A stretch of DNA of 64,000 nt, taken from the NCBI GenBank assembly GCA_037389465.1, contig JAZARR010000154.1:2418001-2482000 (forward strand). The letters are read 5' to 3'. Shown here one piece after another: positions 24,871-37,539 of the stretch. Within the stretch, counting starts at the first letter, position 1, and each line of letters starts with the position of its first letter. Source of the DNA: Baylisascaris procyonis (lineage: Eukaryota > Nematoda > Chromadorea > Rhabditida > Ascarididae). The notes beneath the pieces are model-generated. The model did no database searches, was not told the origin of the DNA, and saw nothing but the letters and a program-made list of their open reading frames with translations. The position numbers and the translations under genes were made by a program.

Positions 24871-25773
24871 TAAAGAAATTCACTCATCATAGTTCTTCAA
24901 ATATGTTTTCTTTATGTAGAGTGCAAATTAACATCTTGCTGTGCTTCTCGCAGCTGTATTTTTGGCAGAGGTTGCAGAAAATTGTAGTACCGATGGCCTT
25001 ATATATTCTCTCTTCCAATATGTTTCGCATGAACACAAGTGGCAGCCTCTCCCTCTGTCAGTACAATCTTCTCTGAATAAGAAACTTGTGAAACGCTGCG
25101 CCTCAAAATTTCGTATAAACAATGATTGTTTTGTGCGGGACTGTGATATGCAGAATTTAGTTTCAGATGTGCATATTTGTCATGCTATGCGAAAAAAAGG
25201 GTTGGAAGAACATGATTTTTTTTTTTAAATTCATACCTAGGGACAACTCATAGCTTTTTGTTGGAAAATTAAAGCGATCCCCAAAGGGGCATCTAAGAAC
25301 TCCCTAAAATCTCAAAATATGTAGGAAATCAGCTGGCAATCGACAATACTCTAGCAATCCGAGACTGAAGATGCCTATGCTCTTATTTTGAAATCGAACT
25401 TTAATGGCCTAGCGATAGTTTTGTGCAATGCAAAACGAATGGAATTCTTTTGATGATATTCAATATAGTTTGTATGGCCTAGAAAAAAAATTTACCAAGC
25501 CGATAAAAACTATTCAATTAATGGGCAATAATAGGCGATGAAAGCTCAACGATAATATTCAGTAAAAGTTATAATGTCATTAAAATACAATTTGAAGTAT
25601 TGAAAGGATTCCTGAGTGGTACATATTTCATATAAGATCATTATAAATTTTCATCTTCAAACTACGAACTCCATCAGTTGCAATTAGTTGTGGCAAATCG
25701 TCTATTCGTAGTGAGCATTCATGTGGAAAGCCTACTTAAAAAATGCGCCACTTCTCGTGCTAAATGTTTAGTG

Positions 25774-26085
25774 TTATGAGTTTGAATAACATAGCTTAAA
25801 TATGAGTTCCGCAAAAACTTTTAAAGTGGTTGGTAAAACATCGAAGTCAATAACATAGCTCGCGAAAGGATGGGAAATATCCGAATTAAGGGCAAAAAGT
25901 TGACAAATGTTGACTAGATTTTTCTTTGGCAGATCATTTAAATAAATAATGAAAGTAAGTAGACCTAAAATACTGCACTGCGAAATTTCATTAATTCTGT
26001 CAGTAAAATATCTCGTAATAAATTCTAGAAATAGCCTCCTATATCTTATTTCTATAGTTTGAGGAGTACTATAAGAATGGCGCAC
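25774..26085 (-). mobile_element. Decayed LINE reverse transcriptase fragment (CR1/Jockey-like)
   Basis: The frame contains SILGLLTFIIYLNDLP then NICQLFALNSD. This fits the conserved PQGSVLGPLLFxxYINDLP...xxLFADD stretch of CR1/Jockey/I-type reverse transcriptases, with the PQG and the catalytic ADD already lost. It begins at an ATG only by chance. Flanking minus-strand sequence to about 26400 has no longer open piece. It differs in type from the FADD fragment 1 kb away, so two separate element families left remnants here. Confidence 0.65.
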
Positions 26086-26099
26086 TGCATCAAGTGTCT

Positions 26100-28120
26100 T
26101 TGCATAAGCGATCTATACCACTTCAGTTTGAACTTTTGTCTTCGAAAGCTGTGATTCACTCATTAGTAGAGAACATTAACCTAGATGCGGTTCGACCACC
26201 TGGGAAGAAATCACTATTGTTTGGAGTTGATGATCTCATGAGAATGTAAATTTTCTAGTATTGCATCTTTTATGACAAATTAACAAACCAAAGTTAGACT
26301 AGTGGATCTATCATTGAATTTTCCACTTTGATAGACCTTTCTCCGAAGGAAATGTAATCTAGCCAGTTTCCTGTAACAAAGCTGGAAAAGCTTCATTGGA
26401 AAATCTCTGTCAATGGTTATATTTCGACGAAGCACACCATATACTTTTTGGTCTCAGTGACGTTTTATTGCTCAAGTACTGAATTATTTTGAAAAGATTT
26501 TCTAAACTAGTTGTGACGGAAGTGTGGAAAAACTTCATCGTTTTGTACTTCTGGAATCGCGAAATTTAAGACATCCGAAAAAAATGTTTGCCAATGTTAC
26601 ACGTATGTTATCGTTACTCACTAGACATTCATTTTTCGTTTCTAAGCACCAGCTGTTTATCGTACATACGATTTTTTTACGAATGTATCGATATGAGAAT
26701 TCACATTTGCACAACAAGTTAAACGCTTTTCGAGGAAATGTTTTTTTTTTGGATGCCAACTGCCGTAAATTTTCCGCCGTCTTTTGAAGTTGTCTTCAAA
26801 AGGATGCAGCAATAACTTATCCAAATTCCAGTTATCATAATGTTGTTTGTAATTGAATAATTAAGCCAACAAAGTTTTTTTTTACTCTTTGGCATATAGA
26901 TAGAATATTTCATTAAATAGTTATCATTAAGGCGTAATGCTTTGGGCATATTTAAAAAAATGAAATGCACCGATATGATGAAATAGAGGATCAAAGGATC
27001 AGAAAATTGAGGATCCTCCAACCATAAATTATTTCGTAAGGTTCATAGTACTGCTAGCGATCAAATGCCTGAATGATAGGCAATCCACCACAGGGTTAAT
27101 CCAACACCTCTTTGAAATTTTCGGATTCGTTCCTGCCATTCGATAGAAATTCTTCTGAAAGTTGATGCATGCACCGCCCCCTTTTGCGTCGGTGTATTTT
27201 TGCTCGTTTTAGTTTTTTGATTTTAATTTGATGGATAGCTGTTCAATCCTTATTTCTCTTCAAAGAAGATCTTTAAAAACGTAGGTTCGACTATTCTGAG
27301 AAACATACTTCATGACTGATAAACAATAGCTGGTGTGAGTTTGTATTACCCCCTACACCGTAGTAATTCACTAGCATTTTGCCATGCAACGGCTAGTATT
27401 TGAGTGAGTGATGAGAAGGTCTTTGATCCTGTATTGCTGAGCCTCAGCTGTATTCCTCTGCAGAAATGTTTTGACTTTCTTTGAAGATCTTTGCCTTCAT
27501 CATTTACTGTTCTAATTGCGGACGACTTATTGAACCCCTTTTCTGCACGAAGAAAACGTTAAAAACCTTTAAAAAATTTTCCGTGGTGGCACCACGGTTT
27601 TATTCTTTCCAGAATTAGTCATTCGGTTCCTTCCTCGTCGCTAGACCATGAATTTCGACCTTTCTCTCGTTATCAGCGCTTCACCATATCATCGTCCGCT
27701 TCATTGCACTAGGCTTGGAGAATCACACCTTGATTGAAGGAAGTAAGACAGATAAAATTCAAGCAAAGGAAATAAGACAGCGAAAAGCAACAACAGAGGC
27801 AATAAACAGATAGCAACACGGCAAACTCATTAAGCATTGCCCGAGGCAATAAACGTTGGCTTTTAACTTATAAAGCCATCTTATAAGCAGATTGATTTAC
27901 AATGCATTCAAAAGGCTCCTACTGTAATGCCTCATTACCAATGCGCACCAGCAAGCGTTCCGTGCACCTTCACAAATACCTTTCAATTAAATAACTCCAT
28001 ACGCATTTTTGATCACGGCTAATTACATAACCATATTACACACCTGTGCTACATGTAATTTAAACCGCAGCAAGCTGTGCTCACGACCAAAAATGCGAAG
28101 GGATGAAACTTAGGTCGTTT
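26100..28120. other. No gene resolved
   Basis: AT-rich sequence. A perfect short hairpin lies at 27581-27597. A stretch at about 27650-27740 starting MNFDLSLVISASPYH is open but unsupported by splice sites. Confidence 0.3.
27581..27597. other. Hairpin flanked by A and T runs
   Basis: CCGTGGT-GGC-ACCACGG forms a 7-bp stem with a 3-base loop, preceded by AAAAAATTTT and followed by TTTTATT. It may be part of a small element's terminus; no adjacent RNA gene was recognised. Confidence 0.4.
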
Positions 28121-28125
28121 TTTAA

Positions 28126-28229
28126 GCTGTTAGTGATGATTCTAAGACAACGAACGGCTCAACAGTCTTTGATGGCTTCTTATCAATGCTCGGCGCAGTT
28201 GTTGACCATTTGTCATCTGGCTTGAGTAT
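28126..28229 (+). CDS. Possible upstream exon of the TWK channel
   Basis: After acceptor TTTTTTAAG the plus strand is open with strongly coding-like codons (VSDDSKTTNGSTVFDGF then LGAVVDHLSSGL) to donor TTGA|GTATGT. It leaves one base over, which fits the entry phase of the channel exon at 40203. The frame also stays open beyond the donor, to 28340. The minus strand is open here as well, after a strong acceptor (TTTTCTTATAG at 28339), so a minus-strand terminal exon is an alternative reading. Confidence 0.3.
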
Positions 28230-28677
28230 GTATAATTATTCCAAGTGTGATGTGCTAAAAGCGAAGGTGTTGCCTCGCGATGACTTTTCCCACAACTCTC
28301 TGCCCCTTCCACCTCCAACCTTGCACCGCTCCCAATGTCTATAAGAAAATAACAATTCGAGTGAGGTGGAATCGTCCTGAATATCATTTCGATAAATGCC
28401 AATTTTAGCACATATTTAACTACAATTCATTGTTCGCATAACCTCGTTTCATTGTTGAATAAAAAAGGCGCTACTAGTAATATTCGTTCTGATCGAACAT
28501 GTACATAATCAAAATTTTCCGGCTGGTCAGACTGCGAATTTTGCACCTACTGCGTCTTAGTAAAGATTGAATTTGCAGATAACTGGCGAATATGAGCAAT
28601 CAGACGATCAAACGAAGGATGCGCTTTTAAGAACGATACGCTACTAACACGCAACACTAACGAACTAACAAATTGCG

Positions 28678-28814
28678 ATGGCCGTATTCGTGGGTATACG
28701 TGATGGGTCGATTCGATTGAAGAGCCCAACGTCTCCACGATCGACGGCCACCAGTGTGATACTTGCCGAAGGATATACCGAAGATGGACGACTTAGTCCA
28801 TACGACAGCATGAG
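28678..28814 (+). CDS. Possible first exon of the TWK channel
   Basis: ATG at 28678 follows an in-frame stop. The 45 codons (MAVFVGIRDGSIRLKSP, then a Ser/Thr-rich run ending LSPYDSM) end at donor ATGAG|GTAATG with two bases over. That phase fits the channel exon at 40437 exactly, giving a Ser-rich cytoplasmic N-terminus across an 11.6-kb intron. An acceptor at 28578 (TTTGCAG) could be a trans- or cis-splice site for its 5' UTR. A minus-strand frame overlaps but lacks a good acceptor. The link to the channel is inferred from phase and composition only. Confidence 0.45.
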
Positions 28815-28899
28815 GTAATGTTCCACTTTACGAAAGTATATTAATTGTTCAGTTACAAGTTTTATTAACAGTGAATTAAATAAACATTGTTTATTTCAG

Positions 28900-28945
28900 A
28901 ATCATCGCTGCAAAAACCGTTCTCAAATTTATTGTGCCACATTAG
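28900..28945 (+). CDS. Possible alternative terminal exon
   Basis: A strong acceptor (TTTATTTCAG) opens a 46-nt stretch that accepts the phase of the 28678-28814 exon and ends in TAG. AATAAA follows about 15 bases later. Together they would make a 60-residue product. It could be an alternative early-terminating form of the first channel exon, or chance. Confidence 0.2.
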
Positions 28946-29247
28946 TTGTATACAATGAATGAATAAAAGTCTGTTGGTTGCGTCTGAAGCTTGCGCTATG
29001 ACATAGCTAGGTTTAGTTTCACTAGTCGTTATGGTAAAACGAATGATATTAGCCGATTACCAAATTGAAACTTGATGAGCGATAGAAATTTTGATTTGTG
29101 ACTGCCGAACGACTGTGGACTGTAAGGAAAATTTCCGCTAGCCAAAAAATATAAATGTTGAAATTATTTTTTGCTAGAAAGTGTTGAAATGGCTGCGGAA
29201 ATGGGTTGTAAATGATGCGGAGGCATCTGTAAGACCAAAAAATCGAA

Positions 29248-29733
29248 GTGTTTCCTTTCATAATTAAGCTTCTTTTCGCGTGTTCTGGCTATGGCTCAGT
29301 TCGATTGATGATGATGCCCGATTCAACGTTCTCAGTAATATATCAGAATATGTACAAGCAAGGAATTACAAACATCGCTGTGAAGCCTTCGAGCTCTAGA
29401 CAACGTATTTTTGTTTGGAGCAGCAAGACATCTGATTTCCTAAGCGATTCTCTATGCGACCCATTGTCCAGACAGCATTTCGACGTACATTCAATTTTGA
29501 TAAGCACATCCATCACTATCGATCTCAGAGCTTATTATTTTCTGAAGACGATTTCATACTTTATCGACCCAATCGGGCTCGGGGAAAATGTTTTCTTCCC
29601 TGATGCCATTCTTACCTCGACAAGGTCATATTTTTATGCAATCTCTTGCCGCCCTACATCATTCGATATTCCCTTAGTCATTGTTTCCACCCATTTGACG
29701 TTATGTTTGAAATCAGGTTGCTTGCGATTATAA
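29248..29733 (+). other. 161-codon open frame, unassigned
   Basis: This is the longest stop-free ATG frame in the window. It has no recognisable domain, no signal peptide and no clear splice sites at the start; a donor-like CAG|GTTGC lies near its end. The minus strand has only short open pieces. It might be an unrecognised exon or antisense sequence of an old mobile element. Confidence 0.2.
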
Positions 29734-29739
29734 GATCGC

Positions 29740-32700
29740 ATAGATGTGGCATCCGAAGATCGTCCTCTCATGTATCATACAGTAGCCTGTCATAATCCAC
29801 AGCAGTAGAGCTCATCATCTCAATACTACTTAGCCGTTATGTTTACAGCCCTTCTAATTACTTCCAGACTCTTATATACACTCATTCACCATGAATTGCC
29901 ACAGAAGCGCATACCAATCAATTACTCATCAATGCTTCGCATTAACTTATGATGTGCGCAGATATAAACTCCTTTTTATGCATTTTTGCGAAATTGTGTT
30001 TGCAAAAGAACATCATATTGATGTACATTATATATTTATTGTGAGTGGCCGTTTGCATCTTCCTTACTGTAGGGTAATTTCAATAGGGGGAACTACTAAG
30101 TCAAAATCCATGAATTGGTGATATGTTTGATCTGGTGTCATGAGCTGACCTCATAAGCCAGCTTTCAAGTTGATCCAGCGACTTCTAAAATAGCTTGCCG
30201 TCGGTTGGATTTACATTTTGGAAGTAGTCTTGTGAAAAATAAAATTATCCACTGGTAATTGACACAATCGGTCAGTTCGATCGAAATATCACTACAAAAT
30301 TATTTATTAGTAAGAGATAGTTGTGACTGACCTACTGGGCGATTTCAGTTATTGACGTCATTATATGTGTATAAATAACCAATAGATCATTCTGTTTATT
30401 CTGTATGATCAAGGCAGAATCAATTTCTGTTCTCTATCGTTTAGTTCAGAGATGTTGCTCGAGATGAGAAGAAATTCGTATTTCCTATGATAGGAGATCA
30501 AAGATTCTGTTCGTAAGAAAATAACACATGGCACATTAAGCAGCGGCAAGCTTTATGAACGGTGTGTTTAAAGGTGCCGAGGATGTTACGTTGGAGCCGT
30601 ACCTCTCATTGTTTTGTCAATATGAACACCTTCGCGTGCCTCACTCTATTTTTCGAAATCGTTGCTTCGTTCTTAGATCTACCTTTGCGGTTTATGTTTT
30701 TTCCTAGTCTATTAAACTTGACAGATCTGTCCTAGATCTACAAGTTTTGTTAGAAATAAATGAGAAATAAACCCAGTACATTTTATTTAGGCCAATGTTC
30801 TACATTATATCTTTAAGCAGCGAAATGATAGCAAATGTGAATGCTTACACGAATCTTTATGCCAACTCGTGCATTTAACCTACACTTTCGGTCTAAACGT
30901 TCTGTATTATTAGAGAAAAATGGACAGGAAAAAGCAGCAGTATAATGGCATTTTCAATGGCATTTTCGATTTGACAATGCACTTGCTGAGTATTACATCG
31001 CGAAAGTCTCTTTGTTGATCGGGTATCCCACTTCGCGTTGTAAATGCGAGAGCAAAGCTTAAAGACTGCAAGTGCATCAGATATTAGTAACTAAATTCCG
31101 GATAGCCTGAATGAATTTTTTTATTGCTTCTAAGATTCTGATTCTTTCGATCAACATAACATTTTCTCAAGATGAATCTATTTGCATTTGAAATCTGCGT
31201 CACTTTATTTCTACTTTTGTTGTAAAAAAACTATCGAAACTTTGCATGATTTTGGCTATTATTTGTAAATTTGTAAGCTATATATAAAAACGCTGGCTTC
31301 TTGCACTTGTAAATTTTTCCTTCAGTTTCTCGCTATCACTCTAGTCGAAACTTCCGCTTGAGCGATTTACTTGCTACGCAAGTATCGACCCCATCTCGAG
31401 CTCCCCTTTCCACTCAATTTGAGAAAGCTCCAAACGTGATGCGTTATCTGGGTATTATTCATTGTTTTTTCTCATCTTCAGTTACTCTAAGTGAATTTTC
31501 GAATTAAAGATTACTGGTTCTTTCTTCAAGCTGGGATGTTGGCTTATTTCTTGCCTGATCTCCACCGTCACCTTGAAAAGCTTTCTACGTATCTCAGTTT
31601 GGTATTCTGTTGCATTTTCTAACTCCTTGTTATTCGTTTTTCACTTCTTTTTTTCCGTTCCTTATATTCGTTTTCCAGTCGATGGGTGACGGTTAACGCC
31701 TACTCTTTTTCATTCATTGCATAAAAATTTATCGTATATAGAAGTGTGCTTGAAAACGTATTTGGAAACGAAATCACATAGTGCCTTATCTTATTTCCGC
31801 GAACGTACAGTTTGTGACATTCAGACGACTAATGAAGAGGAATAAAAGAGAGGTCTTTAGGTGAATAGCAGGCATCGGAAACATAGATAGACTGAAATGC
31901 ACAGTTGTTGTTCGGCTTGTAAGTTGAGACATTTATCATAACAGAGTCGACGTTGAGATGCGGCACTAGACTACCAGGCTCAAAGGGGTATTCTGACCAG
32001 CAAATTTATTCCCTTTGATTATGCAGTGCAGCTATGATCTCATAGTAGGGATGAGTTGTTGGATTGCTTGAATCGTTGAATTAGTTCACTATTAATCGAG
32101 CACACCTTTAGCAAAATGTTCGCTTGCATTGATCAATGAGAACTTTACACTGTGTTTACAAAATCACTTCGACGTATATCAGTTACAGCAAAGATTCACT
32201 GATAGAAAGTGTAGTGCTACATTTTCACAAATGTTTATTGGTTTCGCTTATTTTCATTGAAACACCTCCGTTATCCAACTACCTTTTCGATGCTCTCAAA
32301 AATTACGATTTGCTGGGAACTTTTATTAAATTATTCATAAAGTAAAGTTTATTTCCGACTTTTAAACGAGTCAACAATTCGGTAACGTTTTAAAACAGCT
32401 CAGTATGAACGTTTTAAAATAGAGAGCATGAGTGGCTTTCAAAAGTTCCCACAAATATATTTTTTACGCAAAAAAAAAGAACAGTTTTTTCATAGACGCT
32501 TCTTTTCAAACCATCTCTTTTGAGCTATTATGTCCCATAGACAGGTCACACCTCCAAATAGACAATAGCAATTCTGCTATAGAAATACGAGAAGGTTCAG
32601 AATTTGGAGTAAATTATTTAAACTGGAAATATTAACAAATAGTTAGCAAAGAATAGCAGTGTTATTTTAAATAAGGGAGCTGAAAAATAAAAAGAATCAA

Positions 32701-32880
32701 GATTGCACGACGCATATAAGCATGAATTTGTTCCATTACGTATCATTGTTTGCTAACTTATCTGTCAAGGAATGTAATGAGATAATCATTATTGCCTGAC
32801 GTCATCATAATGCATCTGATTGCTTTTTGATTGGAAGAGAGAATATGCCAACTTAGATTTTAATTCCATTTCAGTTCGTG
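29740..32880. other. No gene resolved
   Basis: AT-rich stretch inside the presumed first channel intron. I saw no exon with matching splice sites and no repeats longer than homopolymer runs. Confidence 0.3.
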
Positions 32881-32887
32881 TGTGGAA

Positions 32888-33480
32888 TTATTGAGTACAA
32901 CTAGCTTCAGGCAAGCAGCAGTTGTTTGCCGAAGAGTGGGGTGTTGATGCTTGCTCTTCTTCCTCTTTCTCACTAGGGAAGTCGGCGTTACATTTAACCG
33001 TTTCTGACCATTGTAAAATTGGAACCGATTCTTCAGGGCATCTGGGATAGGGATCTCCATGTTTCTTCAAAAAACTGATATCCATATCAGTTCTGAGCTC
33101 TTTGATGCTGGCCAGCATTTGAGCTTCCTCTTCCACTTCCCTTAAAAGCGTTTCATGTCAAAGTTGCTTGCTTAGAGCCTTGTTCATGATGTAGCCCACG
33201 TAACCTTTCACGTAATCACTATTGTTTCTTTGTAATATCTGCGCTGAAATGTAAGGATCAGCTACACTTAGCTGTCCTAGTTGTTCCAATCACACTGAGA
33301 GTGTTCAACCATTGTCGAGCTGCGGTCAGTTATCTTGCGACACAACACAGTTATATAGGGCGAACAGTTTATCACACTTTTACAATAGGGTGATAAAAAC
33401 GAAGGGACACAGGGATGGCTTGGTCCGGCGGCACGACCTCATAGTCCACTCTTCACCGGCTCCGATCCGTATTTTTGCAA
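32888..33480 (-). pseudogene. Decayed coding stretch with only TGA stops in its main frame
   Basis: From about 33370 to the TAA at 32888 one minus-strand frame has coding-like codons. It runs through LSVADPYISAQILQRNN, YVGYIMNKALSKQL and LREVEEEAQMLASIKELR to an acidic tail (PSEKEEEEQAS). It is broken by four TGA codons (at about 33324, 33303, 33292 and 33160) and by no TAA or TAG. Just upstream, VDYEVVPPDQAIPVSLRFYH sits in a frame offset by one at an A run, with another TGA before it. No introns fit. It looks like a retrocopy or dying gene hit by CGA-to-TGA changes. The parent family is not recognised. Confidence 0.5.
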
Positions 33481-33539
33481 TCTACGATGGTTTTACTACT
33501 GACAACATCTTCCATATTTATCAATGATTTCTTTTATTT

Positions 33540-34890
33540 CGCATTTATGCATTGTTCAACATTCTCCATGGTCTGCAATATTGCAGGAAGTGCAAAAAAC
33601 TAACAGTGCAATATGCTGCATCGACTTATGACCTATGCACACTACCGATGCTCTCATATAAATTCGTTTCTTACAGCGCGGTTTTGTCTTCTTCGAGACA
33701 TTTAGTTTGTCGTACTGTTGAATAATTTCAACATAAGGGGTGATCAAGCACAACAGTTGCTATTTCAACGTTAAATGTTGTATCACTTTTCTCTCATTTA
33801 CCGGTTCTGCATTTTATGTGATGCATTAAAAGCTGCTTATAAGACAACTTTCTTATATATCATATATTCTAATTTTATAGCTTTTGCAAATATTGTATCA
33901 ACTGCCGAACAGTATGAAGTGCTGCATATATTGCTTCAATCATTGTCAGTAATCCGGGCGTTCAAAATTATTCGATGAATTATACTGATATTGGAGATAT
34001 ACTAAGAATCAATATCAAATCAGAGTTAATCGATAATCTGTGGAACCATCGTTTCTGTGAAAATAAAAATAGCACCTGAGCGGAGTGGAAAATGCATTCA
34101 TTTACCACTGGTTGGATTCTAGTCTATGAACTATGTGCATGAATGGATTTATGGATGTGTGAGCGCATTTGCTTTGTAAAATCTCTTATTGATAGTTCAG
34201 CATTTCGACTAAAGGACATCTCTGACGCAACTGAATGACTGAGTTAAGAGCTAATTTCGGGCAACACTGATACTAATGTTATGCACATCGCAGAATAACT
34301 TGCAAAAAACCTGCTGACGTTTAAAGGTTCCGCATTATTTACATGCATTTCATGTTATCTGAAATTCCGTTCCCAATCAAATGGGTCACCCAAAACGTTC
34401 ATTTTGAGGGCGGTCGACAATCAAAGCATATAGATATCATGCTGCTTTTATTTTATTCGCAGCTAATGAAAATCATTGTTTCAATGAGAAGTGTACAAAG
34501 CACATCATTGTGGTGCCTCCTCTATCACGTTCTTGCACTTGAGACAGGAGGCGGGCGAATTTGCACGTGTTTGCTGACGAAACTATACTATGTTGATGCA
34601 AATCTATGCTATGTATGCAAGCTTGTGCCTATCTTTCTGTCCAGGTTGGAGATGTGAAATTTAGAAGACATCATGTACGCCGTAGAAATACCTTCTGCGC
34701 TGTTCCCCTCTCGATTCATCAGTGCTGATAAGGGCTATAGTCATTTAAACGTTGAAAAAAAGTCGCATAGATTTTACACCAGGCTAGTTGCAATAAAACA
34801 AATCCACTGAGAAATACTTGTGCTGACTATCGATCTAGTTTGCATGTGGAGGTTTTCTTTTGCCTGTTTATTACTTTTTAGTAATTTAAC
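33540..34890. other. No gene resolved
   Basis: A minus-strand frame at 33753-33556 contains YVEIIQQYDKLNVSKKTK followed by a good donor (CGCT|GTAAGA) and may be another piece of the decayed gene next to it. Nothing else is supported. Confidence 0.25.
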
Positions 34891-34900
34891 GAAAGGCCGT

Positions 34901-34993
34901 TCAGGTGGATGAATGCATAAGCACATACGGTGCCAAGTCTTCTGGAATGCTTCTGTACTTGTGATATGTGATCGCATTACGATTGTTCGCAAC
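34901..34993 (-). CDS. Possible last exon of the minus-strand gene at 39 kb
   Basis: After a strong acceptor (GCAATTTGCAG) the minus strand is open for 30 codons (VANNRNAITYHKYRSIPEDL then APYVLMHSST) to TGA. Entry is phase 0, which fits the phase-0 exit of the exon ending at 38663. It may be that gene's 3' end across a 3.7-kb intron, or belong to another gene. Confidence 0.4.
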   Translation of the reverse strand, partial: VANNRNAITYHKYRSIPEDLAPYVLMHSST

Positions 34994-35049
34994 CTGCAAA
35001 TTGCATTAAATATGCAGTGAGCTTCAAAGTATAGTGAAATCATGCTTTT

Positions 35050-36980
35050 GCGTTATATCTCCCAGTGCGTTATTTCAACTTAAGAACTTTACAGCACAAA
35101 CGGCTATTGAATTGGAAACTATAATTTAGGGTGTGGATTTTTTTATGTGTGAATTCGTTAGAGTTGATTATTTTCGTGTGAATTATTGGCATTTAAAGGT
35201 GACAAGAAATTTGTGAGTTTAACTCACTTGGATACAGGTCACTTATGTTCCAATAACAATTTTTTTTTTAAATGGAAAATTTGTTTCGACTAGTTTCCTA
35301 AGAAGGTGTAACCTAGATTCATTGACTGTGTTTTTCGACGTTTATGAAATCAGCTGGCCTAATTGCTGAAATGCAAGAGCAAGTATTTGTTAGTTTTCTT
35401 CTGATATGATTTATTGCCTATTTTCCTTACATTGATTCACCGCATAAATTGATTCGCCTCATAAATTTGCGTGTGCATATTTGATTTCACCCTTAAGTTC
35501 TCTAAGAATTTTCTGTCTGTGCAGTTTACTATCGGCTTTGAAGTTAAAGACTGAATCTATTGGTGCCTAAAACTGCCGTTTTTATTTCTCACAATTAAAA
35601 CGCCTATTTACAAATTTCCTTTGAAGAAGAAACATGCCGTCCATTTGGCCGATTTTTTTGTAATGAAATTGCTTGCTGAATACCTCGCTGCTGAACTATT
35701 CATTCAATATGAACTAGGTGAGATAATGATAGGCGGAGATTGCCCAACCGATTGTCAGATTTGCTCATGGTGAGAGGAAATACTATGGAAAAGTATATTA
35801 TGATGATAGGTGGAATATTTAAAGACGCATAAATTTGAAGCGCGAATTTCATTGCATTTCTAGATAGACCAGCATTTGAAGAAAACTGAGTAAAAAGGTA
35901 CCTGAAGTAGGCAGAAAATTAGCTAGTTTACGAGCATCTGAGGTTATCTGAGAAGCCGAAAGTGAGGAATTATAAAGATAAAATAATAAATGAGGTACCA
36001 CCTACCTTGCCAGCAAATGAAGGACAGCAATTTCTCGAAATGCTCAACTACGAAATTTTTTGGTGCATGCCACAAGTGGCAACTTCACAACAACAATAGC
36101 ATTTCGGCTCAAATATCAACAGCTGTTGTTGTGTTGCATTAATGTATCACGTCGTACGAAATTAAGCACAACTGTAAAGCGTAATCAATTAGCATAGAGA
36201 TTTGCTTACGTCAGTTCTCGTCTACGGCGCCTCCTTAATTACCAGCTGATTTCGGCAGACGGGCTAGATTTGAGGTGAACTTTAAACCATTTAAAGATTG
36301 AAAGATTGTGCGGCAACGTCAGTGATTGAATACTAAGGAAATTCAAGCTGTTGCAACTATAGACCATCCGACATCATGAAGAAAATATAAATTTTCGTTT
36401 ATTTTCACGCTCTCGATACGTCTCCAATAAGAGATTTGATTTATCTATTCTTAGCAATCAGAAACGAGAATCAACAGTGTTGCAGCGGTTATGCCAAGAC
36501 TAACTATAACATCCAAACGCCTGAAATTACAGTTTAAGAACACGGAACTGCGCTCTATGATTAGAACCGCAAACAGTTCATATATTGGGGCAACTAGTGG
36601 TAGTAAATCGGCTTGTTGGGCAAACAACTTAGATTTGGTGTAGGGTGTGAAAAAAAAAGCTAATTTAACTGAAAAAAATGGAGAAACATGCCGGAGGGCT
36701 GACGACGCGCCCCTTCCTGCGCCTCTCGCACCCTCCCCCCCTCCTCCTCTCACTTCTTTAACCAGTTTAATGAGTCAGAAATGAATCGCAAATATGTGCC
36801 TTCATATTCTGTTAGTCTTACCGCTTGGGAAATATTCTTCAAAAAATCAGTTTCTTATAACCTGAACACTCTTAAGGGAATAGACCCTGCGCGCTTGATG
36901 TGCATACAAGGTTTTTCTCCACGTACATATGAAAATAAACCTCTCTAAAGTTGATGGATCAACTTAAAATACAACACAGG
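35050..36980. other. No gene resolved
   Basis: A pyrimidine-rich block (CCCTCCCCCCCTCC) lies at about 36730-36750. Frames on both strands are open at 36451-36640 and cannot be told apart. Confidence 0.25.
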
Positions 36981-37000
36981 TCACCTCTGATGCGCAATGT

Positions 37001-37170
37001 ACCCCCAAATTTTATAGCCTTTACTCACTTCAACGGCTGTCCAGTTGAGACTACGTGAGAGGCGGGCAGACAGACAAAGATTTATCAGAAGGCATACAAG
37101 GCATATGCCAATACACGCATACATATATATTGATGCACAAAAAAGCCGCCAAAACGCGCATTTGTAAAGT
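37001..37170 (+). repeat. Dispersed repeat, copy B
   Basis: Begins ACCCCCAAATTTTATAGCC, then TTCAACGGCTGTCCAGTTGAG, GGGCAGACAGACAAAG and GCCGCCAAAACGCGC. It parallels copies A and C. The (AT)n tract lies about 190 bases downstream. Confidence 0.5.
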
Positions 37171-37354
37171 GAATTTATCAGAAGGCATAAAAGCGACACT
37201 TCCATGTATTCTGGAATAGCAGTAGTAGAATGGGGATTGAAAAAAATTGGCATAGGTATAAGCAAAAAATCTCCGATAAAAATCGTGGTTGTTTACAAAC
37301 CTGATCGAAAAGCCTGATTCATCGATTATTAAAGTGTGATCGCTCTCCAAAAGA

Positions 37355-37534
<180 letters not shown>

Positions 37535-37539
37535 GTTAA

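Noticed and set aside
28551..28820. Minus-strand frame (PSIVETLGSSIESTHHVYPR) suggesting a gene opposite the channel's first exon
   Set aside because: The plus strand has more purine-first codons, an ATG and a better donor. The minus frame lacks a good acceptor and is probably its antisense shadow, though I cannot exclude it.
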